A stretch of 64,000 nt of DNA from assembly GCF_006517255.1 (NCBI RefSeq), contig NZ_CP041185.1, forward strand, positions 4,712,001 to 4,776,000, read 5' to 3'. The translations under genes and the position numbers were made by a program. Below, in pieces: positions 19,639 through 27,937 of this stretch (the first letter of the stretch is position 1; every line of letters starts with the position of its first letter). The DNA is from Janthinobacterium tructae (GTDB lineage Bacteria > Pseudomonadota > Gammaproteobacteria > Burkholderiales > Burkholderiaceae_D). Below the pieces are notes generated by a model. That model was not told the DNA's origin. It saw only the letters and a program-made list of their open reading frames with translations, and ran no database searches.

Positions 19639-19701
19639 AGGCAGGCGTCCCACGCGGGACGTGGCCGGATTGAACACTCACTAACCTGAACTGAGAATTT
19701 T

Positions 19702-21504
19702 ATGTCTATGCGTACTGAATACTGCGGCCTCGTCACCGAAGCCATGCTGGGACAAACCGTCAGCCTGTGCGGCTGGGTACATCGCCGCCGCGACCACGGC
19801 AGCCTGATTTTCATCGACTTGCGCGACCGTGAAGGTCTGGTGCAAATCGTCTGCAACCCGGAACAAGCGGAAATGTTCAAGGTCGCCGAAGCCGTGCGCA
19901 ATGAATTCTGCCTGCGCGTGACGGGCGTCGTGACGAACCGTATCGAAGGCACCATCAACAACAACCTGAAATCGGGCAAGATCGAAGTGGTCTGCTCGGA
20001 GCTGGAAGTGCTGAACCCGTCCGTGCCCGTGCCGTTCCAGCTCGATGACGACAACCTGTCGGAAACGACGCGTCTGACGCACCGCGTGCTTGACCTGCGC
20101 CGCCCGCAAATGCAGAACAACCTGCGCCTGCGCTACAAGGTGACGATGGAAGTGCGCAAGTACCTCGACGCGCTGGGCTTCATCGACATCGAAACGCCGA
20201 TGCTGACCAAGTCCACGCCAGAAGGCGCGCGCGACTACCTGGTGCCGTCGCGCGTCAACGCGGGCAGCTTCTTCGCTTTGCCGCAATCGCCACAGTTGTT
20301 CAAGCAACTGTTGATGGTCGCTAACTTTGACCGTTACTACCAGATCACCAAGTGCTTCCGCGACGAAGACTTGCGCGCTGACCGCCAGCCTGAATTCACG
20401 CAGATCGACTGCGAAACCTCGTTCCTGACGGAACAGGAAATCCGCGACCTGTTCGAAGACATGATCCGCGTCGTCTTCAAGAACACCCTGAACATCGACT
20501 TGCCGAACCCGTTCCCGGTGATGGATTTCGCCGAAGCGATGGGCCTGTATGGTTCCGACAAGCCGGACATGCGCGTCAAGCTGGCCTTCACGGACTTGAC
20601 CGAAATCATGAAAACGGTCGAATTCAAGGTCTTCAACGGCGCCGCCAACATGAAGGGCGGCCGCGTGGTGGCCCTGCGCGTACCGCAAGGCGGCAGCATG
20701 CCCCGTTCGGAAATCGACGCCTATACGCAATTTGTCGCCATCTACGGCGCCAAGGGCCTCGCTTACATCAAGGTCAACGAGAAAGCCAAGGGCCCTGAAG
20801 GCTTGCAATCGCCGATCGTCAAGTTCCTGCCTGCCGACGTGCTGGCCACGATCCTCGAGCAGACGGGCGCGCAAGACGGCGACCTGATCTTCTTCGGCGC
20901 GGACAAGGCCAAGGTCGTCAATGACGCCATCGGCGCGCTGCGCGTGAAAATCGGTCACAGCGAGTTCGGCAAGAAAGCCGGCCTGTTCGAAGACGTGTGG
21001 AAGCCATTGTGGGTGGTCGACTTCCCGATGTTCGAACACGACGAAGAAGCGGACCGCTGGACGGCGACCCACCATCCATTCACGGCGCCGAAAGACGGCC
21101 ATGAAGACATGCTGGAAACGAATCCGGGCGCCTGCATCGCCAAGGCCTACGACATGGTCTTGAACGGCTGGGAACTGGGTGGCGGTTCGATTCGTATCCA
21201 CCGCGAAGAAGTGCAAAGCAAGGTCTTCCGCGCATTGAAAATTGATGCCGAAGAAGCCCAGCTGAAGTTCGGCTTCCTGCTTGACGCCCTGCAATACGGC
21301 GCGCCACCGCATGGCGGCCTGGCATTCGGCCTGGACCGTATCGTGACCATGATGACGGGTTCCGATTCGATCCGCGACGTGATCGCCTTCCCGAAAACCC
21401 AGCGCGCCCAGTGTCTGCTGACACAAGCGCCGTCGGAAGTGGACGAGAAGCAATTGCGTGAGCTGCACATCCGTTTGCGCGGCGCCGAGCCAAAAGTAGC
21501 GTAA
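19702..21504 (+). CDS. aspS: Aspartyl-tRNA synthetase
   Basis: The 600-aa bacterial-type class II synthetase has an OB-fold anticodon-binding domain (residues 1-110, [18 protein letters not shown]). Motif 2 is [19 protein letters not shown] near residue 218, a bacterial GAD insertion spans about 290-420, and motif 3 is [13 protein letters not shown] near 540. It charges tRNA-Asp; many betaproteobacterial enzymes are non-discriminating and also charge tRNA-Asn, which cannot be decided here. A terminator follows. Confidence 0.97.
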   Translation: MSMRTEYCGLVTEAMLGQTVSLCGWVHRRRDHGSLIFIDLRDREGLVQIVCNPEQAEMFKVAEAVRNEFCLRVTGVVTNRIEGTINNNLKSGKIEVVCSELEVLNPSVPVPFQLDDDNLSETTRLTHRVLDLRRPQMQNNLRLRYKVTMEVRKYLDALGFIDIETPMLTKSTPEGARDYLVPSRVNAGSFFALPQSPQLFKQLLMVANFDRYYQITKCFRDEDLRADRQPEFTQIDCETSFLTEQEIRDLFEDMIRVVFKNTLNIDLPNPFPVMDFAEAMGLYGSDKPDMRVKLAFTDLTEIMKTVEFKVFNGAANMKGGRVVALRVPQGGSMPRSEIDAYTQFVAIYGAKGLAYIKVNEKAKGPEGLQSPIVKFLPADVLATILEQTGAQDGDLIFFGADKAKVVNDAIGALRVKIGHSEFGKKAGLFEDVWKPLWVVDFPMFEHDEEADRWTATHHPFTAPKDGHEDMLETNPGACIAKAYDMVLNGWELGGGSIRIHREEVQSKVFRALKIDAEEAQLKFGFLLDALQYGAPPHGGLAFGLDRIVTMMTGSDSIRDVIAFPKTQRAQCLLTQAPSEVDEKQLRELHIRLRGAEPKVA

Positions 21505-21550
21505 TGCGGCATGCGGCCGCTGCGGCGGCCGCTGTTTGATAATGCTATGC

Positions 21551-21579
21551 AAAAAGAGGCGCTGACGAGGCGCCTTTTT
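21551..21579 (+). terminator. Rho-independent terminator after aspS
   Basis: AAAAAGAGGCGC...GCGCCTTTTT forms a GC stem extended by A-T pairs with a T-run. It lies 47 bp past the aspS stop and 11 bp before nudB, so nudB depends on readthrough or its own promoter. Confidence 0.75.
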
Positions 21580-21589
21580 CATTGTTGAT

Positions 21590-22054
21590 ATGACTCATAA
21601 AATTCCCGTTTCCGTGCTGGTCGTCATTCATACGGCTGATCTGGACGTCTTGCTGATCGAGCGCGCGGGCCAGCCCGGTTTCTGGCAATCGGTGACCGGT
21701 TCCGTCGACGCCGTCGACGAACCGCTGCTGCAGACGGCCGCGCGCGAATTGTGCGAGGAGACCGGCATCGTCGTCGATGGACAGCACATCGTGCTGCGCG
21801 ACTGGAACTTGTCGAATGTGTACGAGATCTATCCGATCTGGCGCCACCGCTATGCGCCCGGCGTGACGCGCAACACGGAACACGTGTTCAGCGTGCAAGT
21901 GCCGCGCGACACGTTGATTACGCTGAGTCCCCGCGAACACCTGCAGTACGCGTGGCTGCCGTACCTGGCGGCGGCCGACCGGTGTTTCTCGTCGTCCAAC
22001 GCGGAAGCGATTTTGCAATTGCCGGCCATGACGGGCCTGGCGCGTCCCACCTGA
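21590..22054 (+). CDS. nudB: Dihydroneopterin triphosphate diphosphatase (Nudix hydrolase)
   Basis: The 154-aa protein has a complete Nudix box at residues 40-63 (GSVDAVDEPLLQTAARELCEETGI). The start MTHKIPVSVLVVIHT and the tail YLAAADRCFSSSNAEAI fit NudB, which removes pyrophosphate from dihydroneopterin triphosphate in folate synthesis. The position right after aspS is conserved in many Proteobacteria and supports the assignment. Confidence 0.92.
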   Translation: MTHKIPVSVLVVIHTADLDVLLIERAGQPGFWQSVTGSVDAVDEPLLQTAARELCEETGIVVDGQHIVLRDWNLSNVYEIYPIWRHRYAPGVTRNTEHVFSVQVPRDTLITLSPREHLQYAWLPYLAAADRCFSSSNAEAILQLPAMTGLARPT

Positions 22055-22073
22055 TTCCCCGAGAAAGCATTCC

Positions 22074-22367
22074 ATGTTGAACTGGTTACATTTGACTGCG
22101 CAGCAAAAACTGCTGGGCACCCTGGGCATCGTTTTCTGCCTGTGCTTCATTTTTCTGCTGTTCAGCTCCACCGTGCCCGGCCGCACGCCGCCGATCGGCA
22201 TGCCGCTGATGGCGATTGGCTGGCTGCTGCATCCGGGCGCCTTTGCCAAGGGCAAGCGTACCGTGGCCTGGCGCGGCGCACCGTTGCTGGTCAAGATCGT
22301 CTGGGCGGCCGGCATTACCGCGCTGCTCGTCAGCGTGACGGCGGGCGTGGGACGCATGCTGGCTTGA
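22074..22367 (+). CDS. Small two-helix membrane protein, paralogue A
   Basis: The 97-aa protein begins MLNWLHLTAQQKLLGTLG and has hydrophobic helices at about residues 14-33, 42-55 and 75-95. It is clearly related to the next gene: the shared pattern is MLNW.L..QQ+LLG, G.PL...G+LLHP..FA.G, and W..AP.LVK..W..GI. No known domain was recognised. It follows nudB by 19 bp. Confidence 0.7.
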   Translation: MLNWLHLTAQQKLLGTLGIVFCLCFIFLLFSSTVPGRTPPIGMPLMAIGWLLHPGAFAKGKRTVAWRGAPLLVKIVWAAGITALLVSVTAGVGRMLA

Positions 22368-22436
22368 GTCGCCGCAACTATTGTCATATGGTATTATTGC
22401 CTTAATGGTAATTTCACTGGATGACGAAAGGCTTGC

Positions 22437-22739
22437 ATGCTGAACTGGCCTCAACTTTCTTTTCAACAGCGCCTCCTGGGCGCCATCTTCCTGTCCTGGA
22501 TCTTTGGCGCCCTGTATGCCGTGTGTTTTCCCGATCAGCCACATACCCGCTTGCCACAGGCAGGCTTGCCCTTGCTGATGCTGGGATTTCTCCTGCACCC
22601 CCGGTGCTTTGCCGGTGGACGCGGTGCCTTCAGCTGGAGCAGCGCACCCAGGCTGGTGAAGGGCTTGTGGGTCATCGGCATCGTGGTAGGCAGCATCAGT
22701 GCCGCCGATAGTTTGCTGGGAGCGATGGCAGGCAGATAA
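22437..22739 (+). CDS. Small two-helix membrane protein, paralogue B
   Basis: The 100-aa protein MLNWPQLSFQQRLLGAIF... has the same helix layout and conserved positions as the gene 70 bp upstream (LLHPRCFAGG, SSAPRLVKGLW). The pair is an old tandem duplication, since identity is only moderate. Function is unknown; the short GGLPLL-LLHP loop between helices is the best-conserved part. Confidence 0.7.
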   Translation: MLNWPQLSFQQRLLGAIFLSWIFGALYAVCFPDQPHTRLPQAGLPLLMLGFLLHPRCFAGGRGAFSWSSAPRLVKGLWVIGIVVGSISAADSLLGAMAGR

Positions 22740-22810
22740 AGTGGGACTTGGGTGCGCACGCGCACCTATGTTGGCGCCGCGCGGGGCCCGTCTGGGAGTA
22801 GAATCAAGGC

Positions 22811-23632
22811 ATGAAAATCCGCGTAGCAACTTATAATATCCACAAGGGTGTCTCCTCCGTGCGGGGCTTGCCCAGGGTGCACGCCTTGAAGCAGGCGATC
22901 GCTCTCTTCCATGCCGATGTCGTCTTTTTGCAGGAAGTGCAAGGCAAGCATGACCGCAATGCGGCCCGCTATGGCGCCGAGAACAACGGCCACAAGCATT
23001 GGCCGGAAGCGTCGCAGCATGAATTCTTTGCCGGCGCCGAGCACCATTCGGCGTATGGCATGAATGCCGTGTACGACCATGGCCACCACGGCAACGCCTT
23101 GCTGAGCAAGTTTCCCATCGCCTCGCAAACCAATCACGACGTGTCCGACCATGCCTACGAGCAGCGCGGCATCCTGCATTGCGTGCTCAAGACGCCGCAG
23201 GCCGACGTGCACTGTTATGTCGTGCACCTGGGCCTGTTCGAATCGGGAAGGGGCCGCCAGACGCAGGCGCTGATCGACGCCGTCCTGGAATCGGCGCCGA
23301 ATGGCGAGCCCGTCATCATCGCGGGTGACTTCAACGACTGGCGCAACACGCTCAGCGACAAGCTGCGCAATGCGCTCGGTGTGGTGGAAGTGTTCGACCA
23401 GCGCGCGTCGAACTCGGCCCTGGGCGACCTGGTACGCACCCTGGCGCGGCGCCAGACGAAAACGCCCGTGCCCGTGCCGGCGCGCACCTTTCCCGCCGCC
23501 TTGCCGTGGTTCCGCCTGGACCGCATCTATGTGCGCGGTTTCCACGTGGAAGGCGCGCAAGTGATGCATGGCACGCTGTGGGCAAAATTGTCGGACCACG
23601 CGCCGATCGTTGCCGCTTTGAAACTCGCGTAG
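22811..23632 (+). CDS. YbhP-like endonuclease/exonuclease/phosphatase family protein
   Basis: The 273-aa EEP-fold protein has metal and catalytic motifs RVATYNIHKGVS (residue 4), VVFLQEVQGKHD (about 40), VIIAGDFNDWRN (about 170) and the C-terminal SDHAPIVAAL. Its position directly upstream of clsB matches the E. coli ybhP-clsB pairing. That suggests a role in membrane-lipid metabolism, but the activity of YbhP is not established. Confidence 0.87.
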   Translation: MKIRVATYNIHKGVSSVRGLPRVHALKQAIALFHADVVFLQEVQGKHDRNAARYGAENNGHKHWPEASQHEFFAGAEHHSAYGMNAVYDHGHHGNALLSKFPIASQTNHDVSDHAYEQRGILHCVLKTPQADVHCYVVHLGLFESGRGRQTQALIDAVLESAPNGEPVIIAGDFNDWRNTLSDKLRNALGVVEVFDQRASNSALGDLVRTLARRQTKTPVPVPARTFPAALPWFRLDRIYVRGFHVEGAQVMHGTLWAKLSDHAPIVAALKLA

Positions 23633-23641
23633 ACTGCCGGC

Positions 23642-24805
23642 ATGCGTACAGTCAATTTCATCGCCCACAACGACATCGAGCTGCTGTGTTGCGGCACCGA
23701 TTACTTTCCCGCGTTGGTCCAGGCCATCGACGGCGCGCGTTCGGAAGTGTATTTCGAAACGTATATCTTTGCCGATGACGCGACGGGCACTCTGGTGCTC
23801 GATGCGCTCAAGCGTGCCGCCGCGCGCGGCGTGCTGGTGTGCATGATCACGGACTGGTTCGGCACGGGCAATCGCCGTGTGAAAGCCATGCATGCGCAGC
23901 TGGAAGCGGCCGGCGTGCACCACCGTATCTTCAACCCGTGGTTCCGGCGCGGCATCACGCGCACGCACCGCAAGATCTGCGTCGCCGACGGCGAGATCGC
24001 CCTGGTGGGCGGCATCAATATCAACGACGACATGTTTTGCGACTACGACCACAGCATCAGCCTGGAAGCGCCGCGCTGGGATTTCGCCGTGCAGGTTAAG
24101 GGCCCGCTGGTCGACGCCATCCATGAAGAAGTGCAGGCGCAGTGGGCGCGCTTGGGCAAGATGAACCTGGTGCGGCGTATCAAGCTGTACCGCAAGATGC
24201 GCGTGGTCAGCAAGGAGCTGGCGAAGAACCCCGTCGTGGCCGGTTTTGTCGTGCGCGACAACCTGCGCAACCGCCGCACCATCCAGCGCGCCTACCTGCA
24301 GGCGCTGGGGCAGGCGCGCAAGAGCGTGATGCTGGCCAACCCGTATTTCGCGCCCGGGCACAAGCTGCGCCACGCCCTGGCCCAGGCGGCCCAGCGGGGC
24401 GTCGACGTGGTGCTGTTGATCGGCGTGGGCGAATTTCGCATGCAAGATGCCGTGGCGCATTCGTTTTATCCGAAACTGCTGGCTGCCGGTGTGAAAATCG
24501 TCGAATACCGCAAGACGCAGCTGCACGCCAAGGTGGCCGTGGTCGACGATGACTGGGCGACAGTGGGTTCGAGCAATATTGACGCGCTGAGCCTGTTCCT
24601 CAACCAGGAAGCGAACATCGTCATCAAGGACGTGGCGTTCGCGCAAAGCCTGCGCCAGCACATCGAGCAGGGCGTAGCCGACGGCATCGTGATTCACCAG
24701 GATGATTTCAAGCACATCGGCCGTGTCCGGCGCATCGGCTACGAAGCCGCCTTCCTCGTGTACCGGCTGGTGATGCGCATTTTTTCAGTAGGCAAGTACG
24801 CATGA
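23642..24805 (+). CDS. clsB: Cardiolipin synthase B (phospholipase D family)
   Basis: The 387-aa protein has two HKD motifs, HRKICVADGEIALVGG near residue 108 and HAKVAVVDDDWATVGSSN near 295. It lacks the N-terminal transmembrane helices of ClsA, which fits ClsB. It makes cardiolipin from phosphatidylglycerol at the inner membrane. The gene starts 9 bp after the ybhP-like gene and overlaps hslR by 4 bp. Confidence 0.93.
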   Translation: MRTVNFIAHNDIELLCCGTDYFPALVQAIDGARSEVYFETYIFADDATGTLVLDALKRAAARGVLVCMITDWFGTGNRRVKAMHAQLEAAGVHHRIFNPWFRRGITRTHRKICVADGEIALVGGININDDMFCDYDHSISLEAPRWDFAVQVKGPLVDAIHEEVQAQWARLGKMNLVRRIKLYRKMRVVSKELAKNPVVAGFVVRDNLRNRRTIQRAYLQALGQARKSVMLANPYFAPGHKLRHALAQAAQRGVDVVLLIGVGEFRMQDAVAHSFYPKLLAAGVKIVEYRKTQLHAKVAVVDDDWATVGSSNIDALSLFLNQEANIVIKDVAFAQSLRQHIEQGVADGIVIHQDDFKHIGRVRRIGYEAAFLVYRLVMRIFSVGKYA

Positions 24806-25191
24806 ACGAGATGACAACGGTAAGGCTGGATAAATGGCTGTGGGCGGCGCGCTTCTTCAAGACGCGCTCGCTGGCCAGTGAGGCCGTCGACACGGGTAAA
24901 GTCAAAGTGGGCGGCGAGCGCGTGAAACCGGCGCGCAGCCTGCGAGTGGGCGACGAGCTGGCCATCGACAATGGCTTTGATACGTGGGAAGTGGCCGTGC
25001 TGGGCTTGTCCGACAAGCGCGGCGCGGCAAGCGTGGCGCGTTTGCTGTACGGAGAAACACCGGCCAGCATCGCCCGTCGCGAGCAGCTGGCGGAGGAGCG
25101 CAAGCTGTTCCGCGAGCCGGGCACCACCATCAAGGGGCGGCCGACCAAGCGCGACCGCCGTCAATTGAGCAAGGCAGGCGACCTTTCCTGA
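24802..25191 (+). CDS. hslR: Heat-shock RNA-binding protein Hsp15 (S4 domain)
   Basis: The 129-aa protein has an S4 RNA-binding domain at residues 7-70 (VRLDKWLWAARFFKTRSLA, then VKVGGERVKPARSLRVGDEL) and a basic tail RPTKRDRRQLSKA. Hsp15 binds stalled 50S subunits carrying nascent chains and helps recycle them. Its ATGA start overlaps the clsB stop, so translation is coupled. Confidence 0.92.
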   Translation: MNEMTTVRLDKWLWAARFFKTRSLASEAVDTGKVKVGGERVKPARSLRVGDELAIDNGFDTWEVAVLGLSDKRGAASVARLLYGETPASIARREQLAEERKLFREPGTTIKGRPTKRDRRQLSKAGDLS

Positions 25192-25449
25192 GGCGCGCTT
25201 GTTGCTATCAGGCAAGGGCGCGCACCGCTTTTGCCTGCCTGAAATCGCTACAGACACGCGGCCAAAAAATGCTGCGCTGCACCAATAGAACACCGGCTCT
25301 AAAGTTCCCGTTTGACTTTTACGTGGTAGTGGATAATAGTACGAGCGTTCGGATTTTTTCGAAGCGTGCTTTTTTTTACCCTCGCTTCAGTCCGCCAGAT
25401 CGGCAACATCACTTTTAGAACGGACCTCTTGAATACTTCAGTCAAATTC

Positions 25450-26052
25450 ATGCGCAAGGGCGAACTGACCCGTGCAGCCATCCTCGACGTGGCGCTGGAC
25501 TTGTCCAGCCGCGACGGCCTGGAAGGCCTGACCATTGGGCTGCTTGCGGACAAAATGAACATGAGCAAGTCGGGCGTGTTTGCCCACTTTGGCTCGCGCG
25601 AAGACTTGCAGATGGAAGTGCTGAAGCTCTACCACTATCGTTTCGAGCAAGAAGTCTTTTTCCCCAGCATGAAAGAGCCACGCGGCATCCAGCGTCTGCA
25701 ATCGATGTTTGCGCGCTGGGTCAAGCGGGTCAGCGTGGAGATCGCTTCCGGCTGCATCTATATCAGCGGCGCCGTCGAGTATGACGACCGTCCCGGCCCC
25801 ATCCGCGATTCCCTGGTAGCCATGGTACGGGCCTGGCAAGGCGCGCTGCTGCGCTGTGTCGAGCAATCGATCGCCACGGGCGACCTGAAAGCGGATACGG
25901 ACGCCCAGCAGCTGGTGTACGAGATGTATGGCCTGATCCTGGCCCTGCATCACGATGCGCGCTTCCTGCGCGTGCCGGGCAGCATCGAACGGGCGCAGGC
26001 AGGATTTGTCCGCTTGCTGGCGTCGTACCAGAATTCAGTAACAAGCAAATAA
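25450..26052 (+). CDS. TetR/AcrR family regulator of the beta-oxidation genes
   Basis: The 200-aa protein has a TetR helix-turn-helix at residues 20-50 (LTIGLLADKMNMSKSGVFAHFGSREDL). The start at MRKGELTRAAIL fits the family; a GTG at 25366 would add 28 atypical residues. The ligand domain ends ALHHDARFLRVPGS. The gene lies 80 bp upstream of a beta-oxidation cluster on the same strand, so it is a likely acyl-CoA-responsive local regulator. That role is inference. Confidence 0.85.
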   Translation: MRKGELTRAAILDVALDLSSRDGLEGLTIGLLADKMNMSKSGVFAHFGSREDLQMEVLKLYHYRFEQEVFFPSMKEPRGIQRLQSMFARWVKRVSVEIASGCIYISGAVEYDDRPGPIRDSLVAMVRAWQGALLRCVEQSIATGDLKADTDAQQLVYEMYGLILALHHDARFLRVPGSIERAQAGFVRLLASYQNSVTSK

Positions 26053-26132
26053 GCCGTCAGGCAGTATCCGCAGCAACGCACACGCAGTTCACAAGTACAA
26101 CACTTTAGCTAAACGCCTTCAGGAGAAAAATT

Positions 26133-27923
26133 ATGGGTCAATACGTCGCGCCAATCCGGGATATGCAATTCGTTCTGCATGAGTTCCTGCAAGTGGAAGA
26201 AGAACTGAAGCAAATGCCGTCGTACGCCGACGTCGACGCCGATATCATCAACCAGGTACTGGAAGAGGGCGGCAAGTTCACTTCCGAAGTGTTGTTCCCC
26301 CTGAATCACTCCGGCGACCGCGAAGGCTGCCACCACGATCCGGTCACGAAAAGCGTGACCACGCCTAAAGGCTTTAAAGAAGCCTACAAGCAGTACGTCG
26401 AAGGCGGCTGGGCGGCCTTGGCTTGCGATCCGGAATACGGCGGCCAGGGCTTGCCCGTCGTGCTGAACAATTCGTTCTACGAAATGCTGAACTCGTCGAA
26501 CCAGGCCTGGTCCATGTACCCTGGCCTGTCGCACGGCGCCTACGAGTGCCTGAAGGAACACGGCACCGACCACCAGAAGGAAGTGTATCTGCCGAAACTG
26601 GTTTCGGGCGAATGGACGGGCACCATGTGCCTGACCGAACCGCACTGCGGCACCGACCTGGGCCTGCTGCGCTCGAAGGCGCTGCCTGAGGCGGACGGTT
26701 CCTGGACCATCACCGGCAACAAGATTTTCATCTCGGCCGGCGAGCACGACATGGCGGAAAACATCCTGCACCTGGTGCTGGCCCGCGTGCCGGACGCACC
26801 GGAAGGCTCGAAAGGCATTTCGCTGTTCCTGGTACCGAAATTCCTGCCGAACGCAGACGGTACGGTCGGTGAGCGCAACCCGATCACCTGCGGCGCCATC
26901 GAAGAAAAAATGGGCATTCACGGCAACTCGACCTGCCAGATGAACCTGGACGGCGCCAAGGGCTGGATCATCGGCCAGCCGAACAAGGGCCTTAACGCCA
27001 TGTTCGTCTTCATGAACGCGGCCCGCCTGGGCGTGGGCATGCAGTCGCTGGGCCTGACGGAAATCGCTTACCAGAACGCGCTGATCTATGCCAAGGACCG
27101 CACGCAAATGCGTTCGCTGTCCGGCATCAAGAACCCTGAACTGCCGGCCGACCGCATCATCGTGCACCCTGACGTGCGCCGCATGCTGTTGACGGGCAAA
27201 GCCTACGCCGAAGGCGCGCGCGCCTTCACCTCGTACGTGGCGCTGCAGATCGACCGCGAACTGCACCACCCGGACGCCGACGTGCGCAAGGAAGCCGCCG
27301 ACGAAGTGGCGCTGCTGACCCCTGTCATCAAGGCCTTCATTACCGACAACGCCTGGATCGCCACCTCGGACGCGATGCAAGTGTTCGGCGGCCATGGCTA
27401 CATCTCGGAGTGGGGCATGGAGCAGTATGTGCGCGACGCGCGCATCAACATGATCTACGAAGGCACGAACACGATCCAGTCGCTGGATCTGCTGGGCCGC
27501 AAGATCCTCGGCGACAACGGCGCCAAGCTGCGCAAGTTCGGCGAAAAGATCAAGGCGTTTGTCGAAGACAACGGTACCGATGAAGCGATGAGCGAATTCG
27601 TCACCCCACTGGGCGACCTGGGCGACAAAGTCACCAAGCTGACCATGGAAATCGGCATGAAAGCCTTCCAGAATCCTGACGAAGTGGGCGCGGCATGCGT
27701 GCCATACCTGCGTGTCGTCGGCCACATGATCTACAGCTACCTGTTCGCGCAGATGGCCAAGATCGCCCTCGAAAAAGAGTCCAGCGGCGACACCTTCTAC
27801 ACCGCCAAACTGGCTACCGCACGTTTCTACTTCGCCCGCTTGCAGCCTGAAACGGCAACCCTGATCCGTCAGGCGCGTTCCGGTTCGGCCAACCTGATGG
27901 CACTCGACGCAGACCTGTTCTAA
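26133..27923 (+). CDS. Acyl-CoA dehydrogenase with C-terminal ACDH_C domain
   Basis: The 596-aa flavoprotein has GEWTGTMCLTEPHCGTDLG near residue 165 (FAD/acyl binding), EKMGIHGNSTCQMNLDGAKG near 260, and VFGGHGYISEWGMEQYVRDARI with catalytic Glu in IYEGTN near 445. The extra C-terminal domain (SEFVTPLGDLGDKVTKL) marks the long, 590-600-residue branch used for fatty acyl-CoA. It catalyses the first, FAD-dependent step of beta-oxidation. A clear AGGAG precedes the start. Confidence 0.93.
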   Translation: MGQYVAPIRDMQFVLHEFLQVEEELKQMPSYADVDADIINQVLEEGGKFTSEVLFPLNHSGDREGCHHDPVTKSVTTPKGFKEAYKQYVEGGWAALACDPEYGGQGLPVVLNNSFYEMLNSSNQAWSMYPGLSHGAYECLKEHGTDHQKEVYLPKLVSGEWTGTMCLTEPHCGTDLGLLRSKALPEADGSWTITGNKIFISAGEHDMAENILHLVLARVPDAPEGSKGISLFLVPKFLPNADGTVGERNPITCGAIEEKMGIHGNSTCQMNLDGAKGWIIGQPNKGLNAMFVFMNAARLGVGMQSLGLTEIAYQNALIYAKDRTQMRSLSGIKNPELPADRIIVHPDVRRMLLTGKAYAEGARAFTSYVALQIDRELHHPDADVRKEAADEVALLTPVIKAFITDNAWIATSDAMQVFGGHGYISEWGMEQYVRDARINMIYEGTNTIQSLDLLGRKILGDNGAKLRKFGEKIKAFVEDNGTDEAMSEFVTPLGDLGDKVTKLTMEIGMKAFQNPDEVGAACVPYLRVVGHMIYSYLFAQMAKIALEKESSGDTFYTAKLATARFYFARLQPETATLIRQARSGSANLMALDADLF

Positions 27924-27937
27924 GACTTGAGGAAAAT

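Noticed and set aside
25366..25449. Upstream GTG extension of the beta-oxidation TetR gene
   Set aside because: The 28 extra residues do not fit the TetR N-terminus; MRKGELTRAAIL at 25450 does.
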